Shown: positions 36,164 to 44,895 of the stretch, piece after piece | Position numbering within the stretch: position 1 is the first letter of the stretch | Layout: every line of letters begins with the position of its first letter | Assembly: GCF_001552655.1 (NCBI RefSeq) | Contig: NZ_BCRP01000002.1 | Location: 124,001-188,000 of the forward strand | Reading direction: 5' to 3' | Length of the DNA: 64,000 bases | From: Alicyclobacillus kakegawensis NBRC 103104 | Lineage (GTDB): Bacteria > Bacillota > Bacilli > Alicyclobacillales > Alicyclobacillaceae | Notes under the pieces: model-generated | Databases searched by the model: none | Told to the model about the DNA's origin: nothing | The model's input: only the letters and a program-made list of their open reading frames with translations | Position numbers and translations under genes: made by a program

Positions 36164-37324
36164 TTAGGCGTACAAGTGCTCCCGAATGGAATACAGCGTA
36201 ACCTTCGCCGGCAACGAGGCGAGCGCCCGTCTCCAGCGCGCCAGCTCCTCCCTCGTCTGTTCGTCCGTGAATGCGCCCAGCGCGTGGGCGCGCGCCTGCT
36301 CGTCGTAGCCCGTGTCATGCGGATCGACGAATGGGGACAGGTACACCAGGTCCCCCGGCGTAAAATGGATGCCGTTCAGCGCTTGCCGGGTCGCCGCCAG
36401 GTGCTCACGGGCAAATTTCGGCCCGCCGACTCCGACCATCAAGATGACGCCAATCCGGTAACCCGCCTCTTTCAACCGGTTCATCGCAGCCACGGCTTCT
36501 TCCGCTGTCCCCGGTTTGCGAAGAAAGGCGCGCAATCTGTTTGATCCCGTTTCCAAACCGGTGTAGACAGTCCGCAGTCCCTGTTCATATATTCGGCGCA
36601 GGTCTTCTGGCGTCTTGTGCTCCAGCGTGAACGTGTCCATGAACGTGTAGAAGTCTTGGCCGACCGATGACCCCAACCGTTCGCGCACCAGTTCCATCAT
36701 CGTCAGGAGTTTGCCCGTGGGCACCACCAAGGCGTTCCCGTCCCCGAGGAACACGCCGCTGCGGTCGGCGATGCGCGGACCCATGAAACGCTGGAGACGG
36801 TCGAGGTGAACCTGTAACTCGTCCTCTGACTTGATGTGAAACCGCCGATCCCGGTAAAAATCGCAGAACAGGCACCGGTTGTACGAGCAGCCGTGCGTGA
36901 TTTGGACGACGAGCGCATGGTACTGATCTGGAGGCAGGATGCTGATAGGCAGGTATACCTGCCGAAACGCCTGCGCGTCGGCAGCCAGCGCCTCGGGTGT
37001 CCAGCCTTCAAGGAGCGCTCTCCACCGCGCGGCCTCCGTGGCGGGCAGAGAGTCCAGCGACGCGCGGGCCAGCGCGTAGACCCTGCGGTAGAAGGCGGCT
37101 TTTTCCTCCGGATTGAGGGTGCGGTACGTGCGTCCGGTGATGCCCGCACCCGCCTGCGTGCGCACCTGCACCACGCGGTCGTCCAAGCCACGGCGCACCA
37201 CCTCGTGCGCGCGGACGCCAAACAAAAATCGTCCCGTGCGGTCAAAATGGTACCGCCAATCTCCCGCCTGAACGACCATCCGGTGCGCGCGCACGTTCAC
37301 CGTCGGTGTCGCGGTCTGTCTCAC
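36164..37324 (-). CDS. Radical SAM protein
   Basis: A 386-aa protein. The cluster motif is CSYNRCLFC (CX4CX2C spacing, near residue 146), within HGCSYNRCLFCDFYRDRRFH. FLGDGNALVVP and YTGLETGSNRLRAFLRKPGT are the downstream SAM-barrel segments. This pattern is that of the Elp3/HemN-like B12-independent radical SAM group, whose members are mostly uncharacterised. An N-terminal region of about 140 residues is unassigned. The GTG start at 37324 is preceded by a weak GACGGGG. It lies 57 bp downstream of hemL, so the two may be co-transcribed. Confidence 0.85.
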   Translation of the reverse strand: MRQTATPTVNVRAHRMVVQAGDWRYHFDRTGRFLFGVRAHEVVRRGLDDRVVQVRTQAGAGITGRTYRTLNPEEKAAFYRRVYALARASLDSLPATEAARWRALLEGWTPEALAADAQAFRQVYLPISILPPDQYHALVVQITHGCSYNRCLFCDFYRDRRFHIKSEDELQVHLDRLQRFMGPRIADRSGVFLGDGNALVVPTGKLLTMMELVRERLGSSVGQDFYTFMDTFTLEHKTPEDLRRIYEQGLRTVYTGLETGSNRLRAFLRKPGTAEEAVAAMNRLKEAGYRIGVILMVGVGGPKFAREHLAATRQALNGIHFTPGDLVYLSPFVDPHDTGYDEQARAHALGAFTDEQTREELARWRRALASLPAKVTLYSIREHLYA

Positions 37325-37381
37325 CCCGTCACACCCCCGTTTCTGTCTTGCCCAATTCGATCATACACCTGCCCCGCTTTG

Positions 37382-38704
37382 TCAAACAGCTGGCCCGGAC
37401 TCAGCCATCTCCGCAAATGCCTCAGCGACCGCCTGCAGAGTCTCGTCGACATCCCTATCCGAGTGCGGTTCGGAAACAAACCAGGCTTCGTATTTCGACG
37501 GCGCGATGAACACTCCACGCTTCAGCAGGGCGTGGAAGAAACGGGCAAACTGCCGGCTGTCGGTGGCCTGGGCCTGCGCGTAGTTGGTGACGGCGTGCCG
37601 CCCGAAGAAGACGGTGAAAGCCCCTTTCACGCGATTGATGATAATGTCGATCCCGGCGGCCTGGGCGGCCGCCAAGATTCCTTGCTCCAGGCGCTCACCG
37701 AGGCGCGAAAGGTGGTCGTAGAATCCCGGCCGCGCGAGCACCTCGAGACACGCCAAGCCGGCGCGCATGGACGCGGGATTGCCCGCCATCGTTCCCGCCT
37801 GGTAGGCGGGTCCTAGCGGAGCCACCAGTTCCATCACCTCGCGCCTGCCCCCATAGGCTCCTATCGGCAGTCCGCCGCCGATGATCTTGCCGAGCGCGTA
37901 GAGGTCCGGGTGGACACCGTACAGTTGCGCCGCGGTTCCATAATGAAAACGAAAAGCGGTGATGACTTCATCGAAGATGACCAGCGCCCCGTGCTGGTGC
38001 GCCTGCTCAATGACCGCCTTCAGGAATCCCTCCTTGGGCGGCACGATGCCGAAGTTGCCGACAATCGGCTCCACCAGGACGGCCGCCACATCCTCGCCGT
38101 GCGCCGCGAGCGCGGCGGACAGCGCCTCCAGGTCGTTGTACGGCACCGTGACAACCTCACCGGCGGTTCCGGCGGTCACGCCTGCACTGTCGGGGACGCC
38201 GATGGACGATGGGCCCGATCCGGCCGCCACCAGCATCAGGTCGGAGTGCCCGTGGTAGCACCCGGCGAATTTGATCACCTTGCTGCGTTGGGTTGCGGCC
38301 CGCGCCACGCGAATCGTGGTCATCACCGCTTCGGTGCCGGAATTGACGAAGCGAATCCGTTCCAAATCGGGCACGGCGGCGCGCAGACGCTCAGCGAACT
38401 CGACCTCCCAACGCGTCGGCGTCCCGTACAAGATGCCGTCGTACGTCGCCTGGCGCAGGGCCTCCATGACGTATGGGTGGGCGTGGCCGAGGATGCCTGG
38501 CCCGTAGGCTCCCAGGTAATCAATGTAACGGTTGCCGTCCACGTCAAAGAAGTACGCGCCTTCGCCGCGTTCCATGACAATCGGGACGCCTCCGCCGACC
38601 GACTTGAAGGACCGGGACGGGCTGTTCACGCCGCCGATGATGACGTCCTGGGCGCGGTCGAACCAGGCACGCGATTGGGTGATGTCTAGACTGCGAGCGT
38701 TCAT
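37382..38704 (-). CDS. hemL: Glutamate-1-semialdehyde 2,1-aminomutase
   Basis: Converts glutamate-1-semialdehyde to 5-aminolevulinate in the C5 haem pathway; PLP-dependent class III aminotransferase fold, 440 aa. INSPSR-type opening ([15 protein letters not shown]), [18 protein letters not shown] and FDEVITAFR are family motifs; the PLP lysine is in [18 protein letters not shown]. The [13 protein letters not shown] segment is like the GsaB paralogue of B. subtilis. No other hem gene is nearby, so this may be a second copy. AAAGGAGAGC directly precedes the ATG. Confidence 0.93.
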   Translation of the reverse strand: MNARSLDITQSRAWFDRAQDVIIGGVNSPSRSFKSVGGGVPIVMERGEGAYFFDVDGNRYIDYLGAYGPGILGHAHPYVMEALRQATYDGILYGTPTRWEVEFAERLRAAVPDLERIRFVNSGTEAVMTTIRVARAATQRSKVIKFAGCYHGHSDLMLVAAGSGPSSIGVPDSAGVTAGTAGEVVTVPYNDLEALSAALAAHGEDVAAVLVEPIVGNFGIVPPKEGFLKAVIEQAHQHGALVIFDEVITAFRFHYGTAAQLYGVHPDLYALGKIIGGGLPIGAYGGRREVMELVAPLGPAYQAGTMAGNPASMRAGLACLEVLARPGFYDHLSRLGERLEQGILAAAQAAGIDIIINRVKGAFTVFFGRHAVTNYAQAQATDSRQFARFFHALLKRGVFIAPSKYEAWFVSEPHSDRDVDETLQAVAEAFAEMAESGPAV

Positions 38705-38824
38705 GCCATGCTCTCCTTTGGTTCAAGGAATGTTGAAGCTGTCCTTGATGGTAACACACTTTTGCATGCCGGAAAGGGGCTTCGCGTACGCTAATGGGCA
38801 GCCGCTGCGGCTGGAGGTGGGGAT

Positions 38825-38998
38825 GTGCGCAGGTCTGAGGTGCGAATCAACCAGGGTGCGCTGCTGTTGACCGAGGTATGCGATGCGGCGGGGGCGCAGA
38901 GACAGGCGGAGGATGAAAGTTTTCACGCACGGCCTGCGGAACCACTCTGGCATCCCGGAGAGCGGCCGGGGCGCTCGGGTCTGGTGCGAAGAAATTGA
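38825..38998 (+). CDS. Possible small protein, 57 aa
   Basis: GTG 38825 lies 7 bp after GGAGGTGGGG, an excellent ribosome site, and opens a 57-codon frame (start VRRSEVRINQGALLLTEVCD) that ends at a TGA overlapping the -35 box of the hisS promoter. The product is hydrophilic, with no recognised motif. It may be a real small gene or a decayed remnant. The remainder of 38705-39030 holds the hemL leader and nothing else that I can name. Confidence 0.35.
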   Translation: MRRSEVRINQGALLLTEVCDAAGAQRQAEDESFHARPAEPLWHPGERPGRSGLVRRN

Positions 38999-39023
38999 CA
39001 CCTCCGCGGTGTCTGCGTATAAT
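38995..39023 (+). promoter_or_regulatory. Consensus sigma-A promoter of hisS-aspS
   Basis: TTGACA (38995-39000), exactly 17 bp, then TATAAT (39018-39023): a perfect consensus. Transcription would start near 39030, about 415 nt upstream of hisS, leaving room for the T-box leader. Confidence 0.85.
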
Positions 39024-39029
39024 TTGCAA

Positions 39030-39390
39030 TTAATTGTCTCCGGCCGGAGCACAACCATTTTCGCACGAGCATATGGAGCCGATTTGATGACGAGGACGAG
39101 TACCCCCGTGTCTGTACCCAGAGAGACCTGTCCTGGCTGCGAGCAGGTTTACGGAGCGGGTGGGAACGACACCTCCGAGAACCTGTCTCAATGACCCACT
39201 TGAAGCGGTCCCAAGGGCAGGCGGCAGGCGCCCGTTACGCGCAGCGAGGGGAGTCGCGCCGCGCCTGGATTGGGTCTTTCAGGACATAGGTCAACAGGCA
39301 GGGCGGCTCAAGCAGGGTGGCACCGCGGAAGGCGAACGCTTTTCGTCCCTGCCGGTTGACGGCGGCGGACGGAAGGCGTTTTTTGTTGCC
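39030..39390 (+). promoter_or_regulatory. T-box leader of hisS-aspS
   Basis: The T-box core AGGGTGGCACCGCGG lies at 39314-39328. GCAGGG (39312-39317) pairs with CCCTGC (39347-39352) in the antiterminator. The competing terminator follows. The upstream Stem I region contains AGTA (39092 region), AGAGAGACC and the candidate specifier loop GGGAACGACACC at 39163-39174, where GAC (Asp, 39169-39171) and CAC (His, 39171-39173) overlap. Uncharged tRNA would stabilise the antiterminator and switch on both synthetases. Confidence 0.88.
39335..39384 (+). terminator. T-box terminator before hisS
   Basis: A 14-bp stem: the arm at 39335-39348 pairs with 39367-39380, with two G-U pairs, and is followed by six T (39379-39384). 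It shares the CGTCCCTGC segment with the antiterminator, as required for mutually exclusive folding. Confidence 0.85.
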
Positions 39391-39444
39391 GCCATGGTTC
39401 GGCCGCCTCGCGGCCAACACGATTTCAAGAAAGAAGGTGAGGAC

Positions 39445-40716
39445 ATGCTGGTGCAACGGCCAAGAGGCACCTCGGATATTTTGCCGGCCACGATCGGCGC
39501 CTGGCGGCAGATAGAGGACGTGGTGCGCAGGACGTTTGCTGAGTATCACTACGCCGAGATTCGGACACCGATGTTTGAACACACGGAGCTGTTCGCGCGT
39601 GGTGTCGGGGAGACCACAGACATCGTCGAGAAGGAGATGTACACGTTCGAGGACCGCGGCGGCCGCAGTCTGACGCTGCGGCCGGAAGGCACCGCCGGCG
39701 TCATCCGCGCCTACGTGGAGAACAAGTTGTACGGACAGCCTGGCATCGCCAAGCTGTTCTATCTTGGACCGATGTTTCGCTATGAAAAGCCTCAGAAGGG
39801 ACGCGAGCGCCAGTTCCACCAATACGGCTGCGAGGTGTTGGGGTCCGATTCACCCGCGTTGGATGCGGAAGTGGTCGCTTTGCACGTCTACCAGTTGCAG
39901 GAGGTAGGCGTCCAGGGAGCCACGGCGGTGCTGAACAGTGTCGGTTGCCCGGTTTGCCGGCCCCGGCACCGAGAGCAGATGCTGGCTCGGCTGCTCCCGG
40001 TCAAGGACCAGCTGTGCAGCGATTGCCAGAACCGTCTCGAGCGCAACCCGCTGCGCATTTTCGACTGCAAGAACGAGCGCTGCCAGCGGCTGCTGGTGGA
40101 GGCAGGGGCACCGACGATTCTGGAGTCGCTGTGCGCGGATTGCGAGGCCCACTTCGCCGCCGTGCGCCGCTATTTGGAGGCGCTCGGCGTGCCCTATAGG
40201 ACCGACGCGCACCTGGTCCGAGGCCTGGATTACTACACGCGCACCGCGTGGGAAATCAAGGTGGAGGGCTTTGGCACCCTCGGCGGCGGCGGCCGCTACA
40301 ACGCCCTGGTCCGTGAACTGGGCGGTCCCGAGACCCCGGGTGTCGGCTTCGGCACCGGCATGGAGCGGATTTTGCTCGTTCTCGCGGAACAAGGGGGCAC
40401 AAGCCCCGCGGTGCGCCGAGACCTGGACGTGTACGTGGCTGTCGCCGACGAACAGGCGGACGTATACGCGATGCAGGTGCTCAAGACCCTGCGAGAGGCG
40501 GGGGTGCGGGCGGATCGCGATTACCAGGGCCGGTCCGTCAAGGCCCAGTTCAAGGCGGCTGATCGTGAGGGCGCACGCCTGGCGGTGGTGGTGGGTTCCA
40601 GTGAACAAGCGGAGCAACAGGTGACAGTGAAGGACCTGGTGAGTGGAGAGCAGTCGACCATCCCGCTGTCGGAGCTGGTGGCGGCTGTACAGAAGCTCGA
40701 GGAGGCATCGGTATGA
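39445..40716 (+). CDS. hisS: Histidyl-tRNA synthetase
   Basis: Class II synthetase, 423 aa. Motif 2 is YLGPMFRYEKPQKGRERQFH, the histidine-specific RGLDYYTRTAWE follows, and motif 3 is FGTGMERILLVL; the C-terminal anticodon domain has the usual VAVADEQADVYAMQ start. RPEGTAG is also diagnostic. ATG 39445 follows AAGGTGAGG. Its stop overlaps the aspS start as ATGA. Expression is governed by the T-box leader. Confidence 0.97.
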   Translation: MLVQRPRGTSDILPATIGAWRQIEDVVRRTFAEYHYAEIRTPMFEHTELFARGVGETTDIVEKEMYTFEDRGGRSLTLRPEGTAGVIRAYVENKLYGQPGIAKLFYLGPMFRYEKPQKGRERQFHQYGCEVLGSDSPALDAEVVALHVYQLQEVGVQGATAVLNSVGCPVCRPRHREQMLARLLPVKDQLCSDCQNRLERNPLRIFDCKNERCQRLLVEAGAPTILESLCADCEAHFAAVRRYLEALGVPYRTDAHLVRGLDYYTRTAWEIKVEGFGTLGGGGRYNALVRELGGPETPGVGFGTGMERILLVLAEQGGTSPAVRRDLDVYVAVADEQADVYAMQVLKTLREAGVRADRDYQGRSVKAQFKAADREGARLAVVVGSSEQAEQQVTVKDLVSGEQSTIPLSELVAAVQKLEEASV

Positions 40717-42518
40717 GCGCGCAGACACTGACTCGTACACACATGGTGCGGGAGACGCTGGAGGTTGCGCCCGGGAGTGTGGTGACCCTGAGCGGTTGGG
40801 TCAGCCGGCGGCGCGACCTCGGCAGCATCGTGTTCATCGACCTGCGCGACCGCAGTGGCGTCATCCAACTCGTCTTTGACGCCGCAAAAGGCACCCCACG
40901 GGCGGCCCTGGAGCTGGCCGGGCAACTGCGGAGCGAGTATGTGATTGCGGCGCGGGGGACCGTGGTGGCGCGCGATGAGCAGTCGGTGAACCCGAAAATC
41001 GAAACCGGGCGCATTGAGGTGGCGGTGGAGGCGCTGGAGGTCATCAACGAGTCGAAGACGCCGCCGTTCTATATCCAAGATGGCCTGGACGTGGACGAGG
41101 CCGTGCGCTTGCGCTACCGTTACCTGGACCTGCGCCGGCCCGAGATGTTGCGGATGTTGCGGCTGCGCCACGAGGTGGCGCGGGCGATGCGCCGCTACCT
41201 GGACGACCACGGGTTTCTCGAAATTGAGACGCCGATGCTTACGCGCAGCACGCCGGAAGGCGCCCGCGACTATCTCGTGCCCAGCCGCCTGCAGCCGGGC
41301 GAGTTCTACGCCCTGCCGCAATCGCCGCAGCTGTTCAAGCAGCTCTTGATGGTCGCCGGTGTGGAGCGTTACTATCAGATGGCGCGCTGTTTCCGCGATG
41401 AGGACCTGCGCGCGGACAGGCAGCCGGAGTTCACCCAGTTTGACATCGAGCAGTCGTTCATCCCGCAGGAGACCTTCCAGTCGATGATGGAAGAGATGAT
41501 GGTCGAGGTGTTCCGCAGCGTCCTCGGCGTCGAATTGCCGACCCCGTTCCCGCGCATGAGCTACCAGGAGGCCATGGAGCGGTACGGATCGGACAAACCC
41601 GATCTGCGCTTTGGCCTCGAGCTGGTGGACCTGTCCGATTTGGTGGCCGACAGCGAATTCCGCGTCTTCCGCGACGCGCTGGCCGCGGGCGGCGTCGTCA
41701 AGGCCGTGCGCGCTCCCAAGTGCGCAGGTTTCACCCGCAAGCAGACGGACGAGTGGAACCAGTTCGCCGCGGCCCATGGCCTGCCGGGGCTGGCGACCAT
41801 CGCCCTGACGGAGAGTGGCGTCAAGTCGTCCATCGGCAAGTTCTTCAGCGCCGAGGCGCTGGCCAATATGGCCGCCCGGGCGGGGGCGGAGACTGGAGAT
41901 CTGGTGTTCATCGCTGCCGGCCCGCGGGCGGTGGTGCTGCCGGCGCTGGGCGCGGTGCGCAGCCGTCTCGGCGCGGACCTGGAACTGCTGGAGCCTGGGT
42001 TTCGCTTCCTCTGGGTGGTGGATTTCCCACTGTTGGAGTACGACCCGGAGGAGGGGCGCTATGTCGCCATGCACCACCCGTTCACCATGCCGAAGTGGGA
42101 GGACCTTGATTTGCTGCGCACCGATCCGCTCGCCGTCCGGGCCCAAGCCTACGACCTGGTGCTCAACGGATTCGAGGTGGCGGGCGGGAGCATGCGCATC
42201 TACCGCCGGGAGATCCAAAACCAGATGTTTGAGCGGATTGGCTTCAGTCCCGAGGAAGCGTACGAGAAGTTCGGCTTTTTGTTGGATGCGTTCGAATACG
42301 GGACGCCGCCGCACGGAGGCATTGCTTTCGGGTTTGATCGGTTGGTGATGATTATGGGCGGGCGCAAGTCCCTGCGCGATTGCATCGCGTTCCCCAAGAC
42401 CTCCAGCGGCACGGACCTGCTCACTGGCGCGCCCAGCGGGGTCAGTCCCGAGCAGTTGGCGGTGCTGGGCTTGCGCACAACAGCAGGCTCGGGCGCGGTC
42501 GGTGCTGGGCGCGGGTAA
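40713..42518 (+). CDS. aspS: Aspartyl-tRNA synthetase
   Basis: Class II synthetase of bacterial type, 601 aa. An N-terminal OB-fold (VTLSGWVSRRRDLGSIVFID), then motif 1/2 (MARCFRDEDLRADRQPEFTQ) and motif 3 (PPHGGIAFGFDRLVMIMGG), with the bacterial GAD insert between. QSPQLFKQLLM is the flipping-loop region. No gatCAB genes are nearby, so whether it is discriminating is open. It is co-translated with hisS and followed by 6S RNA. Confidence 0.97.
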   Translation: MSAQTLTRTHMVRETLEVAPGSVVTLSGWVSRRRDLGSIVFIDLRDRSGVIQLVFDAAKGTPRAALELAGQLRSEYVIAARGTVVARDEQSVNPKIETGRIEVAVEALEVINESKTPPFYIQDGLDVDEAVRLRYRYLDLRRPEMLRMLRLRHEVARAMRRYLDDHGFLEIETPMLTRSTPEGARDYLVPSRLQPGEFYALPQSPQLFKQLLMVAGVERYYQMARCFRDEDLRADRQPEFTQFDIEQSFIPQETFQSMMEEMMVEVFRSVLGVELPTPFPRMSYQEAMERYGSDKPDLRFGLELVDLSDLVADSEFRVFRDALAAGGVVKAVRAPKCAGFTRKQTDEWNQFAAAHGLPGLATIALTESGVKSSIGKFFSAEALANMAARAGAETGDLVFIAAGPRAVVLPALGAVRSRLGADLELLEPGFRFLWVVDFPLLEYDPEEGRYVAMHHPFTMPKWEDLDLLRTDPLAVRAQAYDLVLNGFEVAGGSMRIYRREIQNQMFERIGFSPEEAYEKFGFLLDAFEYGTPPHGGIAFGFDRLVMIMGGRKSLRDCIAFPKTSSGTDLLTGAPSGVSPEQLAVLGLRTTAGSGAVGAGRG

Positions 42519-42558
42519 AATCGGGACCGAACCCAGAATGTGTGGCACTTGACCGCAC

Positions 42559-42588
42559 TTGCGGAGGTGGGGCCGAGGGTGATACGAT
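42559..42588 (+). promoter_or_regulatory. Promoter of 6S RNA
   Basis: TTGCGG (42559-42564), an 18-bp spacer and TACGAT (42583-42588), placing the start near 42595, at the base of the predicted 6S closing stem. Confidence 0.5.
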
Positions 42589-42594
42589 AGTCAC

Positions 42595-42800
42595 ACAACC
42601 GATGACGCCCTGCGCTGTTGGTGCAAGCCTCTTCGTTTTGAGCCAACACCCATTTGAGAGGGAGTTCGGAGTCTCTTTCGTGAACACCTGCCTCGGGAAC
42701 GAGGACTTGTCTCACGGCGGAGCAGGACACCCACCTGCGAGAGCAGGTTCAAAACCCCAGGTTTCACGGCAGGAGCGGGGCGCATCGCGATACATAGCAA
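42595..42800 (+). ncRNA. ssrS: 6S RNA (SsrS/BsrA type)
   Basis: A roughly 200-nt non-coding stretch with paired ends: 42600-42613 pairs with 42775-42787 over 13 bp with one bulged A. The middle has the long, imperfectly paired rod expected for 6S RNA, for example GTTGG/CCAAC (about 42617 and 42652) and CACCTGC/GCAGG near 42731-42746. It sits between aspS and rarA, as bsrA does between aspS and the yrvM/rarA region of B. subtilis. It would mimic an open promoter and hold sigma-A RNA polymerase in stationary phase. The exact ends are approximate. Confidence 0.72.
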
Positions 42801-42804
42801 AAGC

Positions 42805-42833
42805 GGCAACGTGGATGTGACGCGTTGCCTTTT
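42805..42833 (+). terminator. Terminator after 6S RNA
   Basis: GGCAACG (42805-42811) pairs with CGTTGCC (42823-42829), followed by TTTT and preceded by AAAA. Confidence 0.75.
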
Positions 42834-42910
42834 CCATTGTCGACAAATTTATCCGGTTTCTGCGCGGATGCGCGCGGTTGGCAGACACGCCCGGTATGTG
42901 CGTGCATAGG

Positions 42911-42940
42911 TTGCCGGCGATGGACTGGACTGGCTATAAT
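42911..42940 (+). promoter_or_regulatory. Promoter of rarA
   Basis: TTGCCG (42911-42916), an 18-bp spacer and a consensus TATAAT (42935-42940). Confidence 0.7.
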
Positions 42941-43027
42941 AGGTTAATGTTGAGTAGGTTACTGGGAAATTAAGATTGGACTGCGGCCGCATCCGGTCGG
43001 TCGACGCAGACGGGCAGGTCGATAGCA

Positions 43028-44371
43028 TTGGATTTGTTTACGTGGCAGGCGCAACAGGAGGAACAGGAAAACGCGCCGCTGGCGCACCGCATGCGGCCGC
43101 GCCGGTTTGACGAGGTGGTCGGGCAGCCGCACCTGGTCGGACGCGGCAGCACGCTGCGGCGAGCGATTGAATCGGGCCGGCTGGTGTCCGTCCTGTTGTA
43201 CGGCCCGCCTGGCACCGGCAAGACCACGCTGGCCCAGGTCATCGCCAACGAGACCAGGGCGCGTTTTGAGAGCCTGAACGCGGTCTCCGCCGGGGTGGCG
43301 GAAATCCGCCAGGTGGTGCAGGCCGCCAAGGACGAACAGGCTATGTACCACCGTCGGACCCTGTTGTTCATCGATGAAATTCACCGTTTCAACAAGGCCC
43401 AGCAGGACGCGCTTTTGCCTCATGTGGAGGCCGGGCTTCTGACGCTGATTGGCGCCACGACGGAGAATCCGCACATTCACGTCAACCCGGCGCTGGTGAG
43501 CCGCTCGCACGTTTTTCGCCTGCGTCCGTTGTCGGAGTCGGACCTTAAGGAGTTGATTGAGCGCGCCCTGGCCGACGAGGAACGCGGGCTCGGCCGTTAC
43601 CAGGTCACGCTGACCGAAGAGGCGCGGACCGCGCTCATCCGCTACGCCGGCGGCGACGCGCGGCGGGCGCTCAACGCGCTGGAGATGGCGGTCATGTCGT
43701 CGACGCTCGCCCCGGACGGGCGCACAGAGGTCACCCTGGCCGACGTGCGGACAGTGGTTCAGCAGCGGCATGTCCTTTACGACCGAGACGGTGACGAGCA
43801 CTACGACACCATTTCCGCCTTCATCAAGTCGGTGCGCGGATCGGACGCGGATGCCGCCTTGCTCTGGTTGGCGAAAATGATTGAGGGCGGGGAGGACCCG
43901 CGGTTTATTGCCAGGCGGCTTATCATCCTGGCTTCCGAGGACATCGGCAATGCCGATCCGCATGCCTTGCCGCTGGCGGTTGCGGCCCTGCACGCCGTAG
44001 AGGCGATTGGTATGCCGGAGGGGCGCATCCCGCTCGCCCAAGTGACCACATACCTGGCGACGGCGCCCAAATCGAACCACGCCTATCGTGGCATCAACCA
44101 AGCCCTGGCGGACGTGCGGAGCGGGATTCCCTTGACCGTGCCCGCCCACTTGCGTGGGACCGGCTACAAGGGGGCGGCGCACTTAGGCAGCGGCGTCGGC
44201 TACAAGTATCCGCACGATTATCCAGGGCGGTATGTAGAGCAAAATTATTGGCCAGAGGGGGTCGAGCCGCGGGTGTATTACGAAGCCGAGGCGGTCTGTC
44301 CGCCGGCCCCGGGACAGCCGGAGAACGGACGAGCCAGTCAACCGACAGACCGGCGGGGGGTGACAAGATGA
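43028..44371 (+). CDS. rarA: Replication-associated recombination protein A (AAA+ ATPase)
   Basis: MgsA/RarA/YrvN family clamp-loader-like ATPase that acts at stalled forks, 447 aa. Walker A GPPGTGKTT is near residues 58-66, Walker B LLFIDEIHRF near 112-121, sensor GATTENPHI follows, and the C-terminal SDADAALLWLAKMIEGGEDP and ASEDIGNADP segments define the family. The start is TTG 43028, with a weak site. The stop overlaps cymR (ATGA). The C-terminal tail of about 30 residues is Pro-rich. Confidence 0.95.
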   Translation: MDLFTWQAQQEEQENAPLAHRMRPRRFDEVVGQPHLVGRGSTLRRAIESGRLVSVLLYGPPGTGKTTLAQVIANETRARFESLNAVSAGVAEIRQVVQAAKDEQAMYHRRTLLFIDEIHRFNKAQQDALLPHVEAGLLTLIGATTENPHIHVNPALVSRSHVFRLRPLSESDLKELIERALADEERGLGRYQVTLTEEARTALIRYAGGDARRALNALEMAVMSSTLAPDGRTEVTLADVRTVVQQRHVLYDRDGDEHYDTISAFIKSVRGSDADAALLWLAKMIEGGEDPRFIARRLIILASEDIGNADPHALPLAVAALHAVEAIGMPEGRIPLAQVTTYLATAPKSNHAYRGINQALADVRSGIPLTVPAHLRGTGYKGAAHLGSGVGYKYPHDYPGRYVEQNYWPEGVEPRVYYEAEAVCPPAPGQPENGRASQPTDRRGVTR

Positions 44372-44778
44372 AGATATCGACAAAAGGACGCTACGGCCTC
44401 ATGTTGATGGTCGACCTGGCCGCGAGCGAGGGGAACACTCCGGTTTCTGTCAAATCGATTGCGGAGCGCCAGTCGCTCTCCGAGCATTACCTGGAACAGT
44501 TGATTGCGCCCCTGCGCAACGCCGGGTTGGTGCGCAGCATCCGCGGCGCCTACGGCGGGTACGTGTTGGCCAAAGGCAAAAATGAGATCACCGTGAAGGA
44601 TGTCATTTTGACCTTGGAAGGGCCGTTGGAGCTGGTGGACGACGACATCGATGACGGTTTTGACGAGTTGTGGGAGCGCCTGCGGCAGGCGATTCTGTCC
44701 GTGTTGGAAGGGTTGACGCTGGAAGACTTGGTCAACATGAAGGACAAATACAACGGGACCTTCATGTATTATATTTGA
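44368..44778 (+). CDS. cymR: Rrf2-family regulator CymR
   Basis: A 136-aa Rrf2 protein with the winged helix MKISTKGRYGLMLMVDLA and SIAERQSLSEHYLEQLIAPL. It has no cysteine at all, so it cannot bind an Fe-S cluster as IscR does. This agrees with CymR, the cysteine-metabolism repressor that acts with CysK in Bacilli. The position between rarA and a cysteine desulfurase gene is the same as in B. subtilis (yrvN-yrzC-yrvO). Start ATG 44368 lies within the rarA stop. Confidence 0.9.
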   Translation: MKISTKGRYGLMLMVDLAASEGNTPVSVKSIAERQSLSEHYLEQLIAPLRNAGLVRSIRGAYGGYVLAKGKNEITVKDVILTLEGPLELVDDDIDDGFDELWERLRQAILSVLEGLTLEDLVNMKDKYNGTFMYYI

Positions 44779-44821
44779 CCTGTCCGCCCGGTCGTCCGCC
44801 GGTCAGTGCGCGCAAGTCGCA

Positions 44822-44861
44822 CCCTGGTTCCACAACGTGGCTCCAGGGGCTGCGGCTTTTT
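44822..44861 (+). terminator. Possible terminator or attenuator between cymR and nifS
   Basis: CCCTGG-TT-CCAC-AAC-GTGG-CT-CCAGGG forms a 10-bp interrupted stem (44822-44848), with TTTTT eight bases further on. The long gap to the T-run makes its efficiency doubtful. Confidence 0.4.
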
Positions 44862-44895
44862 CTCTCGTCTATGCCAAAGACAGGGGGGTGGATTC

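Noticed and set aside
36870-36900. CX4CX2C rather than CX3CX2C in the radical SAM protein
   Set aside because: I recall the CxxNRCxFC pattern as common in the Elp3/HemN-like uncharacterised radical SAM group, so it is not a defect.
38700-38830. A strong promoter for hemL upstream of 38704
   Set aside because: No minus-strand -35/-10 pair with acceptable spacing could be found.
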